From Mesonia sp. K7 (GTDB lineage: Bacteria > Bacteroidota > Bacteroidia > Flavobacteriales > Flavobacteriaceae): DNA of 64,000 nucleotides. A program made the translations under genes and the position numbers. Shown one piece after another: positions 1-8,886 of this stretch. The notes under the pieces were generated by a model that saw only the letters and a program-made list of their open reading frames with translations, was not told the origin of the DNA and made no database searches. The DNA lies in the NCBI RefSeq assembly GCF_003233725.1, contig NZ_QKQV01000001.1:62001-126000 (forward strand). The letters run 5' to 3'. Positions within the stretch are counted from its first letter, which is position 1, and the number at the start of each line of letters is the position of its first letter.

Positions 1-14
1 CCGCTTAAAGCGGA
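1..14. repeat. Partial palindrome, possible terminator arm at window edge
   Basis: CCGCTTAAAGCGGA is a short inverted repeat followed on the + strand by a run of T. It could end a + strand gene left of the window. It also matches the CCGCTTTAAGCG version of the dispersed palindrome seen elsewhere (48601, 53178, 57966). The window edge cuts it, so its full extent is unknown. Confidence 0.45.
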
Positions 15-42
15 TTTTTTTTATTTCTATAATATCTGTAAT

Positions 43-1535
<1,493 letters not shown>

Positions 1536-1538
1536 ACG

Positions 1539-1546
1539 CAAATGTA
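1539..1546 (-). promoter_or_regulatory. Predicted -7 element for guaB
   Basis: On the minus strand this reads TACATTTG, matching the Bacteroidota -7 consensus TAnnTTTG, 23 nt before the guaB ATG. I found no convincing TTTG -33 element at the expected distance. Confidence 0.45.
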
Positions 1547-1571
1547 CGGCTTTTAATTGAGAATTACTTTT

Positions 1572-2066
1572 TTAAGAACTTTTATTTTTAAATAACTGAA
1601 AGAAAACCACCATGACAGAAATGGTGTAGGAAAGTGTCATCAATAAACCGGAAAGCATTACCACATATTTCATCCAGAGCAAACCCGACCACATCAAGTA
1701 AATTCCACCAAAGGTGAGCAAAACCGAAGCCAACGGCTCAATCATTAAAAATTTTTTAACCCAAGGTTTTATGCTGGTAAGACTGACCAAAGCACCCAAT
1801 AAAAAGAAAATAACCGACATCGAGAGAATATGCGTATGAATAATCGTAAGCATTTCCCGTTCGGGTTTTTTAAATTTCATCACCTCAACAGCTATATCTT
1901 CTTCGTTACCAAGGTAGTTTTCTTCGATGCCTTTCAGTGAATTTTCAGTCGTTTCGCCCACAAAAGTTAATCCTGTAAAATAACCGACGCTTAACACGAT
2001 GAGAAAAGCGCCGATTAATAGTTTTACTTCTTTAGGAAGCTCTGATATCCGACCGTTAAAAGTCAT
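1572..2066 (-). CDS. Small polytopic membrane protein of the heme-locus arm
   Basis: 164 residues with about four hydrophobic segments (near 18-35, 75-97, 104-124 and 130-158) and a periplasmic-looking loop between the first two. No named family is recognised. Its start overlaps the stop of the FMN-binding gene in a TAATG junction, so the two are translationally coupled and probably act together, for example as a membrane anchor or electron-transfer partner. The function is inference only. It is the last gene of the DUF6607 arm. Confidence 0.7.
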   Translation of the reverse strand: MTFNGRISELPKEVKLLIGAFLIVLSVGYFTGLTFVGETTENSLKGIEENYLGNEEDIAVEVMKFKKPEREMLTIIHTHILSMSVIFFLLGALVSLTSIKPWVKKFLMIEPLASVLLTFGGIYLMWSGLLWMKYVVMLSGLLMTLSYTISVMVVFFQLFKNKSS

Positions 2067-2587
2067 TATAAAATATTTTCTGTTTGAAGGATTTTTACGG
2101 TTTTTAAGACATCGTTTACCGCTCTTGCCATAGATGAAGCCGAAATGGTTGCACCACTAATGGCAACCACATTTTCGCCATATTTTACTTCTGAAGTTGG
2201 TGTCATCCCGATAAACTGTTTCAACCAACGCTGTGTCCCAATTTGCTGTCCGTAATTTTCGCGGTAAATCAAAACTTTAGATTTTTTGATGACAAAATCA
2301 TTGTCGAACAAAACCACATAGTCAAACACGTTTTTCATACTCGGCGCTTGTCCCAAATAACCGTAACCTATAGATTTTTCTTCAGAAAAAATTTGGTAAA
2401 GGTTTTTGTCTCCCGTTTTGGCAGGAAGTTTTTTATTGACTTCCGCGGAAGCAACAATCTCTTTTACCTCAAACTTTTCGACATTAAAAGTAGTCTTGAT
2501 GGCATTGTGGAATTTTTCTTCCAGTTCATTGACTGCAAAAGAAAAACATGCAACGATTACAAAAAAGAAAATTAATTTCTTAAACAT
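2066..2587 (-). CDS. FMN-binding domain protein, exported
   Basis: 173 residues with an N-terminal hydrophobic signal (about 1-18) and a C-terminal FMN_bind domain. The motif SGAT at 144-147, followed by small residues, matches the site in RnfG/NqrC-like proteins where ApbE links FMN covalently to the threonine (T147 here). A role in electron transfer outside the cytoplasm is therefore likely. It sits 4 bp after the DUF6607 gene and overlaps the next membrane gene, inside a divergent cluster with a HmuY-type heme receptor. That suggests flavin-driven reduction of heme or iron, which is inferred. A dispersed palindrome copy lies in this gene at 2439-2452. Confidence 0.82.
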   Translation of the reverse strand: MFKKLIFFFVIVACFSFAVNELEEKFHNAIKTTFNVEKFEVKEIVASAEVNKKLPAKTGDKNLYQIFSEEKSIGYGYLGQAPSMKNVFDYVVLFDNDFVIKKSKVLIYRENYGQQIGTQRWLKQFIGMTPTSEVKYGENVVAISGATISASSMARAVNDVLKTVKILQTENIL

Positions 2588-2591
2588 ATTT

Positions 2592-3485
2592 TTACTTTTT
2601 AATCACGTAAGCTTCGATGGTTTCGTCGATTTTATCTTGTTTTGTAGAAGTATCCATCGGGAAAAGTTGCATAAACAAAGCCTGACCGCTTACCTTTTGC
2701 TCTAAAGCTAAATCTTTATCTCTACCGTAAACACTTGCCCACTTGCTTCTTACACGACTCCAAAAATCTTGATTGGATTTCCACCAGTTGATAGCAGCTT
2801 TACACTTTTCGTCAGCTACTTTTCGGTAAACATTGTAGCCTTTTTCTTGTACTAAAAGTACATCTTCTTTTCCGTTTTCACGAATAACTTTTTCGTTATC
2901 TTGCTCGTGTAACCACCCTTCATCAGTAATCTCTACGTGATTGCCTCGCATCATTACGTTGTAATCACTACGTTTAGAATATTCTCTTCGCGGAAGCGGC
3001 GAGCTCGCCACATCTTCCCAATAATGTCTTCCGTCTGCGTGAATCCAAGTCGCAGAACCAGAATAACGCGGACTATCATCTACTTGATACACATTTTGTG
3101 TCCACTGCCCTTTTACTTCTTTTTGAGGCATTTCTACAAACGTCCATTGGTTGTCGTGGTTATAATCATAACGCTTGGTATTTTCGTACAGCCAATCTTG
3201 ACGCCAATGTTTGATGACCATGGTATCGTTTAAAACCAATAAATGCTGAATAGAAATCTCATCTTTTTCATCTTTGATGAGTTCTGCCCATTCTAAAGCA
3301 ACTGCATTATAGTCAAACTTCTTTTCGTAATCTATTTCTGGAGCAAAAGTCTCCGTGTATTTAAAAGTTACTTCGTAACAGCCACACATATCTTTGATTG
3401 CTTTACGGTCTTCTTCTAAAGAACTTTGTGCAAAAGTTCCCGCTAAAGTTAGGCTTAACAAGGCGGTTGAAATTAGTTTTTTCAT
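2592..3485 (-). CDS. DUF6607 family secreted protein
   Basis: 297 residues with a clear signal peptide (cleavage near AGTFAQ, residues 15-20). The body is rich in Trp, Tyr and charged residues, including CGCYEVTFKYTETFAPE near 34-50, which I recall as typical of the DUF6607 family. No enzyme motif is recognised. It is the first gene of the leftward arm and is divergent from the TonB receptor at 3610, the usual company of such proteins in heme-uptake loci. A -7 box lies at 3526-3533. Family naming is from memory; a role in heme or iron handling is inferred from neighbours. Confidence 0.78.
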   Translation of the reverse strand: MKKLISTALLSLTLAGTFAQSSLEEDRKAIKDMCGCYEVTFKYTETFAPEIDYEKKFDYNAVALEWAELIKDEKDEISIQHLLVLNDTMVIKHWRQDWLYENTKRYDYNHDNQWTFVEMPQKEVKGQWTQNVYQVDDSPRYSGSATWIHADGRHYWEDVASSPLPRREYSKRSDYNVMMRGNHVEITDEGWLHEQDNEKVIRENGKEDVLLVQEKGYNVYRKVADEKCKAAINWWKSNQDFWSRVRSKWASVYGRDKDLALEQKVSGQALFMQLFPMDTSTKQDKIDETIEAYVIKK

Positions 3486-3525
3486 GTTCTTGATTTTATT
3501 GAATTGTAGTTTTTAAAATTTTCAA

Positions 3526-3533
3526 CAAAAATA
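3526..3533 (-). promoter_or_regulatory. Predicted -7 element for the DUF6607 arm
   Basis: The minus strand reads TATTTTTG, a match to TAnnTTTG, about 40 nt upstream of the DUF6607 ATG in a 124-bp divergent intergenic region shared with the TonB receptor. Confidence 0.45.
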
Positions 3534-3568
3534 TAAAATTTATTTAGATTTATTTAAAATAACTTTGA

Positions 3569-3576
3569 TATATTTG
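3569..3576 (+). promoter_or_regulatory. Predicted -7 element for the heme receptor arm
   Basis: TATATTTG matches TAnnTTTG, 33 nt before the TonB receptor ATG. It is enclosed by an inverted repeat, AACTTTG at 3561-3567 and CAAAGTT at 3581-3587, which could be an operator. No regulator was identified. Confidence 0.5.
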
Positions 3577-3609
3577 CCTCGCAAAGTTAATTAAGATTAA
3601 TTACAAATA

Positions 3610-5754
3610 ATGAAAAAACTTCTATTTTTTATTCCTCTTATACTAGTAGCTCAACTCGCAGCGGCTCAAAACAATAAAAAAGTAGAAAAAGACAGCTTAA
3701 AAACCAATACGTTAGAAGAAGTTGTACTGACAGGACAATACAACCCACAATCGGTCAACAAGTCTGTTTTTGAAGTAGAAGTCTTAACCCAACAAGATAT
3801 TCAATTATTGGCAGGAAATAACCTAGCCGATGTGCTTACCCAAACCTTAAATATGAATGTTGTACCTAATGCCAATGGTGGTAAAACTGGTATTCAGCAA
3901 TTTGGTTTCGGTTCTGATTACGTAAAAATACTAGTCGATAATGTCCCGCTAATTGGCGATTTGGGCTTCGGAAATGCCATTGATGTTTCCCAAATAAACC
4001 TTGACGATATCGAGCGAATAGAAATTATCGAAGGTTCGATGGGCGTGCAATATGGTGCCAATGCCGTAACCGGGGTAGTCAATATCATTACCAAAAAATC
4101 TTCTCAAAATAAGTGGGAGATTGTTCCTTACGTTCAAGAAGAAACGGTGGGAAACGAATACAGTTGGTTTGATGAAGGCAGACATATACAGTCTTTAAAA
4201 TTGGGACATAATTTTTCAGATAAATGGTATGCCAATGTATTTTACACTAGAAACGATTTTCAAGGATTTTTAAACGATAAACAAGGCGTTCATTATTTTA
4301 ACACAGAAAACGGAAATGATGGTTTACGAGGTTATGAATGGTTACCTAAAGAGCAAAATAGTATCAAATCGTTACTCAATTATACTAATAAAAACTTTAG
4401 GGCTTTTTATAAGTTCGAATACTTTACAGAAAAAACAGAAAGGTACGCCAACAATGTTTTTTTAAATGAAAACACTTCTACAGAAACCTTTAATCCTACA
4501 GCAAACGACGAAATATTCCGCTCTAAGCGATTTTACCATCATCTAAATGTCACAGGAAAAATAAAGGAAAAAGTCAACTATAACCTTTCTGCTTCCTACC
4601 AAGAGCAAGTGATTAATTATAAGCAGTTTACCTATTACTTATATACCGAAGAAGAAATTTTACAAAATCAGTACGATTATAACACGAGAGAAGGTTTTTT
4701 CTCACGTGGTACTTTCAGTAATTTTTTTAACAGCCAAAAAGTACAGACCGAAATTGGATATGAAGTCAATCTAGACAAAGGAACTTCAAGTAATCTTTCT
4801 GAGCAAGACATCAGCATTCGTACCCGAGAAAATCGTTTTGATACGTATAGCCTTTTCGCTTCCGCGGAAATAAAAGCCAACGAAAAACTTTCGTTTAGAC
4901 CTGGAGCAAGAGTCATTACTTCGTCTATGTTCGATGTAAAATTTCCAGTATCACTAAGTGCTAAATATAATTTCAATAAAGGTTATCAATTGCGTGTTAT
5001 TGCAGGAACAGCGCCAAAACTACCCACTTTTGAGCAATTATTTTACTACTTGGTAGATTCTAACCATAATGTTCAGGGTAATGAAAACCTCAACCCAGAA
5101 AGCGGTAAATCTGTTTTTTTACATTTCAAAAAAACTTTTTGGTCGAAAGATTATGAATCTAAATACACTCCTAAGCTTTCATTGTGGTACTTAGATGTAA
5201 AAGACAAAATAGATTTAATTGTTGTTACCCCTACTCCACTGGCTTTTCAGTATATGAATATCGACCAATACAAGAACTGGGGAGTTACTTTTAGAAATAC
5301 TTTTAAGTATAAAAATTGGTCAAGTATTTTAGGACTTGGCATTTCTGGGCAATCAAAAATCTTAAATGCAGAAGAAAATTACAACGATGATTTTCTTTAT
5401 GGTTTTCAAGCTAATTTCAATCTAGCCTACAAAGTCCCTAAATGGAATACTACTTTTTCGACTTTCTTAAAATACAACGGTCCAGAATATCAGTTTTATA
5501 CGACCACCAACGAACAAGACGAAACTATTTTTGAACGTCAAAAACTCGAAGGCTATGCTTGGTTGAATGCCTCCGTTAGAAAAATAATTTTTAAAGATTT
5601 AGAAGTAACCGTTGGAGCTCGAAACATCGCAGATGTTACGCGTATCAATTTGAGCAATTCTCAAGGTGGAGCTCACGCTTCAGGAGCAGGTTCTCAACTT
5701 TTGGGTTATGGTAGATCTTACTTCATCAAACTCTTATACAACCTTAATTTTTAA
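3610..5754 (+). CDS. TonB-dependent outer membrane receptor, heme-type candidate
   Basis: Takes up a bound ligand across the outer membrane using TonB energy. The 714 residues show a signal peptide (about 1-20, ending AAAQ), a TonB-box-like TLEEVVLTG at about 34-42, a plug domain at about 50-165 (GSMGVQYGANAVTGVVNIITKK is the plug end) and a long beta-barrel ending with Phe. No CarboxypepD-like N-terminal domain is present. The next gene, 3 bp downstream, encodes a HmuY family lipoprotein, so the ligand is probably heme; this is inference. A dispersed palindrome copy lies at 4857-4870. Confidence 0.9.
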   Translation: MKKLLFFIPLILVAQLAAAQNNKKVEKDSLKTNTLEEVVLTGQYNPQSVNKSVFEVEVLTQQDIQLLAGNNLADVLTQTLNMNVVPNANGGKTGIQQFGFGSDYVKILVDNVPLIGDLGFGNAIDVSQINLDDIERIEIIEGSMGVQYGANAVTGVVNIITKKSSQNKWEIVPYVQEETVGNEYSWFDEGRHIQSLKLGHNFSDKWYANVFYTRNDFQGFLNDKQGVHYFNTENGNDGLRGYEWLPKEQNSIKSLLNYTNKNFRAFYKFEYFTEKTERYANNVFLNENTSTETFNPTANDEIFRSKRFYHHLNVTGKIKEKVNYNLSASYQEQVINYKQFTYYLYTEEEILQNQYDYNTREGFFSRGTFSNFFNSQKVQTEIGYEVNLDKGTSSNLSEQDISIRTRENRFDTYSLFASAEIKANEKLSFRPGARVITSSMFDVKFPVSLSAKYNFNKGYQLRVIAGTAPKLPTFEQLFYYLVDSNHNVQGNENLNPESGKSVFLHFKKTFWSKDYESKYTPKLSLWYLDVKDKIDLIVVTPTPLAFQYMNIDQYKNWGVTFRNTFKYKNWSSILGLGISGQSKILNAEENYNDDFLYGFQANFNLAYKVPKWNTTFSTFLKYNGPEYQFYTTTNEQDETIFERQKLEGYAWLNASVRKIIFKDLEVTVGARNIADVTRINLSNSQGGAHASGAGSQLLGYGRSYFIKLLYNLNF

Positions 5755-5757
5755 TCT

Positions 5758-7167
5758 ATGAGAAAAATTTTAGTTTATTTCAGTTTAATTTTTGTCGCCT
5801 TAGCAACAAGTTGTTCGAGTGATGATACCACAATTACAACAGAATTTGTGGCGGCATTCGAAAAACTATCGCTCAATTTAACCAATAATGATACAGCGGT
5901 TCCAGTAAAGATTGTTTTTTCTGAAACTGCAGAAGGTGATGGCACTATTTCTATTGCTGCCACGGAAAATAATTTGGTTTACGGCGAAGATTACACCACC
6001 AATCCTGCTATCGAGAACGGAGTTCTACAAATTCCTATTACTGCTGGAAGTAGCGAAACTTCATTTACTTTTCATAAACTTTCTGAGAATCCTACCGAAG
6101 GTGAAGCTGTAAAAAGCATAGAATTTACGATTTCTGAAGTAAGCAACGGCATCACACAAGGCAACACCACTTTACAAGTCAATTTTTCGGAGAGTGCCTC
6201 GCTTGGCGGAAGTTTGAAGCCTAGTGTTGGAGGTCCAAACCAACCTAATCAAGTTTACATCGATTTAAGTACAGAAAAAGAAACCCTTGTTAAAAGAGAC
6301 AAATGGGATTTGGCATTTTACAGCGGAGAAGAATTCCGCGTGAAGCTCAATAACTCAGTCTTTATGATGGCAGCAAAATTAAACACCACTAATATCGATG
6401 AAGTTCAGTCTGTAGATGTAGAGAGTTTACAAAGCCAAATGCAGTTGTTACAGCAAGGTTCAGAAATCTATGTAGACGACCCAAGCGGAGTTATTACAGG
6501 AACGGCTATCGATGAGATTTCTACCCATCTAGAAGAGAATAAAGTTTACCTGATTCATATGGGCAACGAGATTGGCACCAACACGCCAGAACCTGGAAGT
6601 GTTGCTGTGGCTGGAGATGCGCGTGGTTGGAAAAAAATAAGGGTTTATAGAGAAAACGGAAACTATATTTTAGAGTATGCCAATTTAGAAGCTACTTCGC
6701 ACCAAGAAATAGGCATTAGCAAAACCACTGGCTATCATTTTACTTTCTACAGTATGACCACACAAAGTGTCGTAAATGTGGAGCCAGAACAAACCAAATG
6801 GGACCTAAATTTTACTGTTTTTACTGAAGTGCTCGATTATCCCGATGGTGGAAAAACAGCTTACGGCTTTTCAGATTATGTAGCGACCAATGTATTGGCG
6901 CAAGCGAAAGTTTACCCTGTTTCTACTGAAGATTTTTCTTATCAAAATTTCGCTTTCGCGGATGTAAATACAACAAATTTTGAAATCGATCAACGTACCA
7001 TTGGTGCCAACTGGCGTGATGTTTTCAGCGGAAGCGTTGACACAACTTTATTCTACATCATCGAAGATGCCGATGGCAACATTTATAAACTACGATTTAT
7101 CGCTTTAGTAAACGAAAACGGTATTCGTGGTTACCCAGAATTTGAATATCAACTATTAAATCAATAA
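5758..7167 (+). CDS. HmuY family surface lipoprotein
   Basis: 469 residues. A lipoprotein signal ends in a lipobox with Cys19, and the acidic stretch SSDD right after it is of the type linked to surface export in Bacteroidota. An N-terminal beta-sandwich-like region (about 25-145) is followed by HmuY-like sequence in two parts: KRDKWDLAFYSGEEFRVK near 178-195 and a second QTKWDLNF near 343-350. HmuY proteins are hemophores that pass heme to a TonB receptor. The gene is tightly coupled to the receptor upstream. The metal ligands of this copy cannot be assigned by eye. Confidence 0.86.
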   Translation: MRKILVYFSLIFVALATSCSSDDTTITTEFVAAFEKLSLNLTNNDTAVPVKIVFSETAEGDGTISIAATENNLVYGEDYTTNPAIENGVLQIPITAGSSETSFTFHKLSENPTEGEAVKSIEFTISEVSNGITQGNTTLQVNFSESASLGGSLKPSVGGPNQPNQVYIDLSTEKETLVKRDKWDLAFYSGEEFRVKLNNSVFMMAAKLNTTNIDEVQSVDVESLQSQMQLLQQGSEIYVDDPSGVITGTAIDEISTHLEENKVYLIHMGNEIGTNTPEPGSVAVAGDARGWKKIRVYRENGNYILEYANLEATSHQEIGISKTTGYHFTFYSMTTQSVVNVEPEQTKWDLNFTVFTEVLDYPDGGKTAYGFSDYVATNVLAQAKVYPVSTEDFSYQNFAFADVNTTNFEIDQRTIGANWRDVFSGSVDTTLFYIIEDADGNIYKLRFIALVNENGIRGYPEFEYQLLNQ

Positions 7168-7198
7168 TCATTTACCTTAACAAATTCCTTATTATATT

Positions 7199-8440
7199 AT
7201 GAAAACAAAATTATTCTTCATCAATGCTTTTATCTTTTGCTTTTTCGCAAAAGCACAAGAAACGACAGTTAATGTATCAATGGCTGCAGACTCTACAGAC
7301 GAAGTATATTATAAAATCTCTACAGATATAACTCAAAATTTTACAGCAGCCGATTGGGATCTTGCTTTTTTAAGAACAAGCGCAATGAATATGGCCATTC
7401 GTGTAAACGACGGAGTTGGTATCAAAGTTTTTGAAGCGTCTGCAGATATTAACGATTGGGCAACTATAGATATTAGTAATGAAGCCAATTGGACAGAGTT
7501 GTACAACGATTGTAAAGACTGGAACATTGGTGCTTTTGATACAGGTACGGCAACTTATGGTTGGGGCGAATACAATCCAGCAAACCACCATGTTTCAGGA
7601 ACTATCATTTTTGTATTAAAATATTCCGATGGTACCTACCGTAAATTATTTATTGATGATTATTACGGAGGTTACACCTTTAAATATGCTACTTGGGATG
7701 CCACTAACTCGGTTTGGACGGCAGATGAAACGCACACAGTGGCAAATGCGAGCAATCCCAATCAAATCTTTAACTATTACAGTTTAGCCACAGACAGCGA
7801 AGTCATTGCCGAGCCAGCTTCAACAGACTGGGATTTTGTATTTAGAAAATACACCGCCGATTATCCTTATAACGGAACTACAATAAAGTATACTCTAACC
7901 GGTGTTTTACAACATCCAGAATTAGTAGTGGCTGAAAATATTGAACCCAATGGCCAAGGCGACACTTCTAACCTAACCTACGAGTCAGAAATAGATATCA
8001 TTGGTTATGATTGGAAAAGTTTTAGCGGAACTGCTTACAGTGTAAACCCAGATTTATTTTATTACGTAAAATACCCTAACGGTTCGATTTACAGAGTGCA
8101 TTTTACAGATTATAGTGGAAATACTAACGGTAACATAATCTTTACTACAGAAGATGTAACCAGCCAATTGAACATTACTTCTTTTGAAAACGGAAATAGT
8201 TTTGGTTTTTACCCAAATCCAGCTCAAGGCGAAATTAACCTCGTTTATGAGACCGCTCAAGCAAACGATATCAAGGTGAATATTTACAACCAATTAGGCC
8301 AAAGTGTTATCGAAAAACAACTCAAAAACAATGGATTCTATAACCAAGCACTAGATATTTCACAATTAAACACAGGAACCTATCTCATACAATTTGTTTC
8401 TGGAAAACAACAAACCACCAAAAAATTAATCATTCAATAA
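7199..8440 (+). CDS. HmuY-like secreted protein with T9SS sorting domain
   Basis: 413 residues: signal peptide (about 1-19, ending AKAQ), two HmuY-like stretches (AADWDLAF near 56-63 and STDWDFVF near 215-222), then a C-terminal T9SS type A sorting domain from about 340 (FGFYPNP, then GTYLIQF and KKLIIQ at the end). It lies 31 bp after the HmuY lipoprotein. The design suggests a hemophore released or anchored at the surface by type IX secretion, complementing the lipoprotein. The T9SS tail is clear; heme binding is inferred. A UUCG-loop terminator follows. Confidence 0.85.
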   Translation: MKTKLFFINAFIFCFFAKAQETTVNVSMAADSTDEVYYKISTDITQNFTAADWDLAFLRTSAMNMAIRVNDGVGIKVFEASADINDWATIDISNEANWTELYNDCKDWNIGAFDTGTATYGWGEYNPANHHVSGTIIFVLKYSDGTYRKLFIDDYYGGYTFKYATWDATNSVWTADETHTVANASNPNQIFNYYSLATDSEVIAEPASTDWDFVFRKYTADYPYNGTTIKYTLTGVLQHPELVVAENIEPNGQGDTSNLTYESEIDIIGYDWKSFSGTAYSVNPDLFYYVKYPNGSIYRVHFTDYSGNTNGNIIFTTEDVTSQLNITSFENGNSFGFYPNPAQGEINLVYETAQANDIKVNIYNQLGQSVIEKQLKNNGFYNQALDISQLNTGTYLIQFVSGKQQTTKKLIIQ

Positions 8441-8464
8441 TTTATGTATGATTAAATAGTTTGT

Positions 8465-8490
8465 AAAGCCATCTTCGGATGGCTTTTGTT
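8465..8490 (+). terminator. Intrinsic terminator of the heme receptor operon
   Basis: AAAGCCATC-TTCG-GATGGCTTT is a perfect 9-bp stem with a UUCG tetraloop followed by TGTTTTT. It lies 24 nt after the T9SS-HmuY stop codon. Confidence 0.85.
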
Positions 8491-8589
8491 TTTAATCAAT
8501 CTAATTACAAACTGTTAAAAATCAGCTATTTATATTGTTTCTATCTTACATAGGCTGTAATTTTATAGAAATCAATAAAAAGAAAAGCT

Positions 8590-8832
8590 ATGAGTATAAG
8601 ATTAGGAAACAGTTGCGTAAATTGTAAAAAGTATGACAACGAATATTGTACGAAGCATGATACTTCGGTAAGCGATAGACATACCTGTGATAGTTTTGCG
8701 ATGATCACAAAATTAAAAGACAAAGAGAATTGCACGACTTGTGCAAGGTATATGAACCCAACTTGTGCTAACCCTAAAAAAGCGGCTCCGCATATGCTTT
8801 GCTCGCATTGGGCTCCACAAGTACAAGCTTAG
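8590..8832 (+). CDS. Small protein with duplicated four-cysteine motif
   Basis: 80 residues with eight cysteines in two tandem sets: C9-x2-C12-x7-C20-x12-C33 and C48-x2-C51-x7-C59-x11-C71. This looks like an internal duplication of a zinc-ribbon or Fe-S-like module. No signal peptide is present, so it is probably cytoplasmic. I recognise no named family. It stands alone between two terminators, in the middle of the two TonB regions, so a metal-related role is possible but unproven. The ATG has purine-rich AAAGAAAAGCT upstream. Confidence 0.75.
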   Translation: MSIRLGNSCVNCKKYDNEYCTKHDTSVSDRHTCDSFAMITKLKDKENCTTCARYMNPTCANPKKAAPHMLCSHWAPQVQA

Positions 8833-8851
8833 TTTTATGATTAACAGAGGT

Positions 8852-8880
8852 AAAAGCACACTTTAAAAAGTGTGCTTTTT
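8852..8880. terminator. Bidirectional intrinsic terminator
   Basis: AAAAGCACACTT followed by an A-rich loop and AAGTGTGCTTTT forms a strong stem with T-runs on both strands. It serves the small Cys-rich gene (+) and the convergent TonB receptor (-). Confidence 0.85.
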
Positions 8881-8886
8881 TATGTA

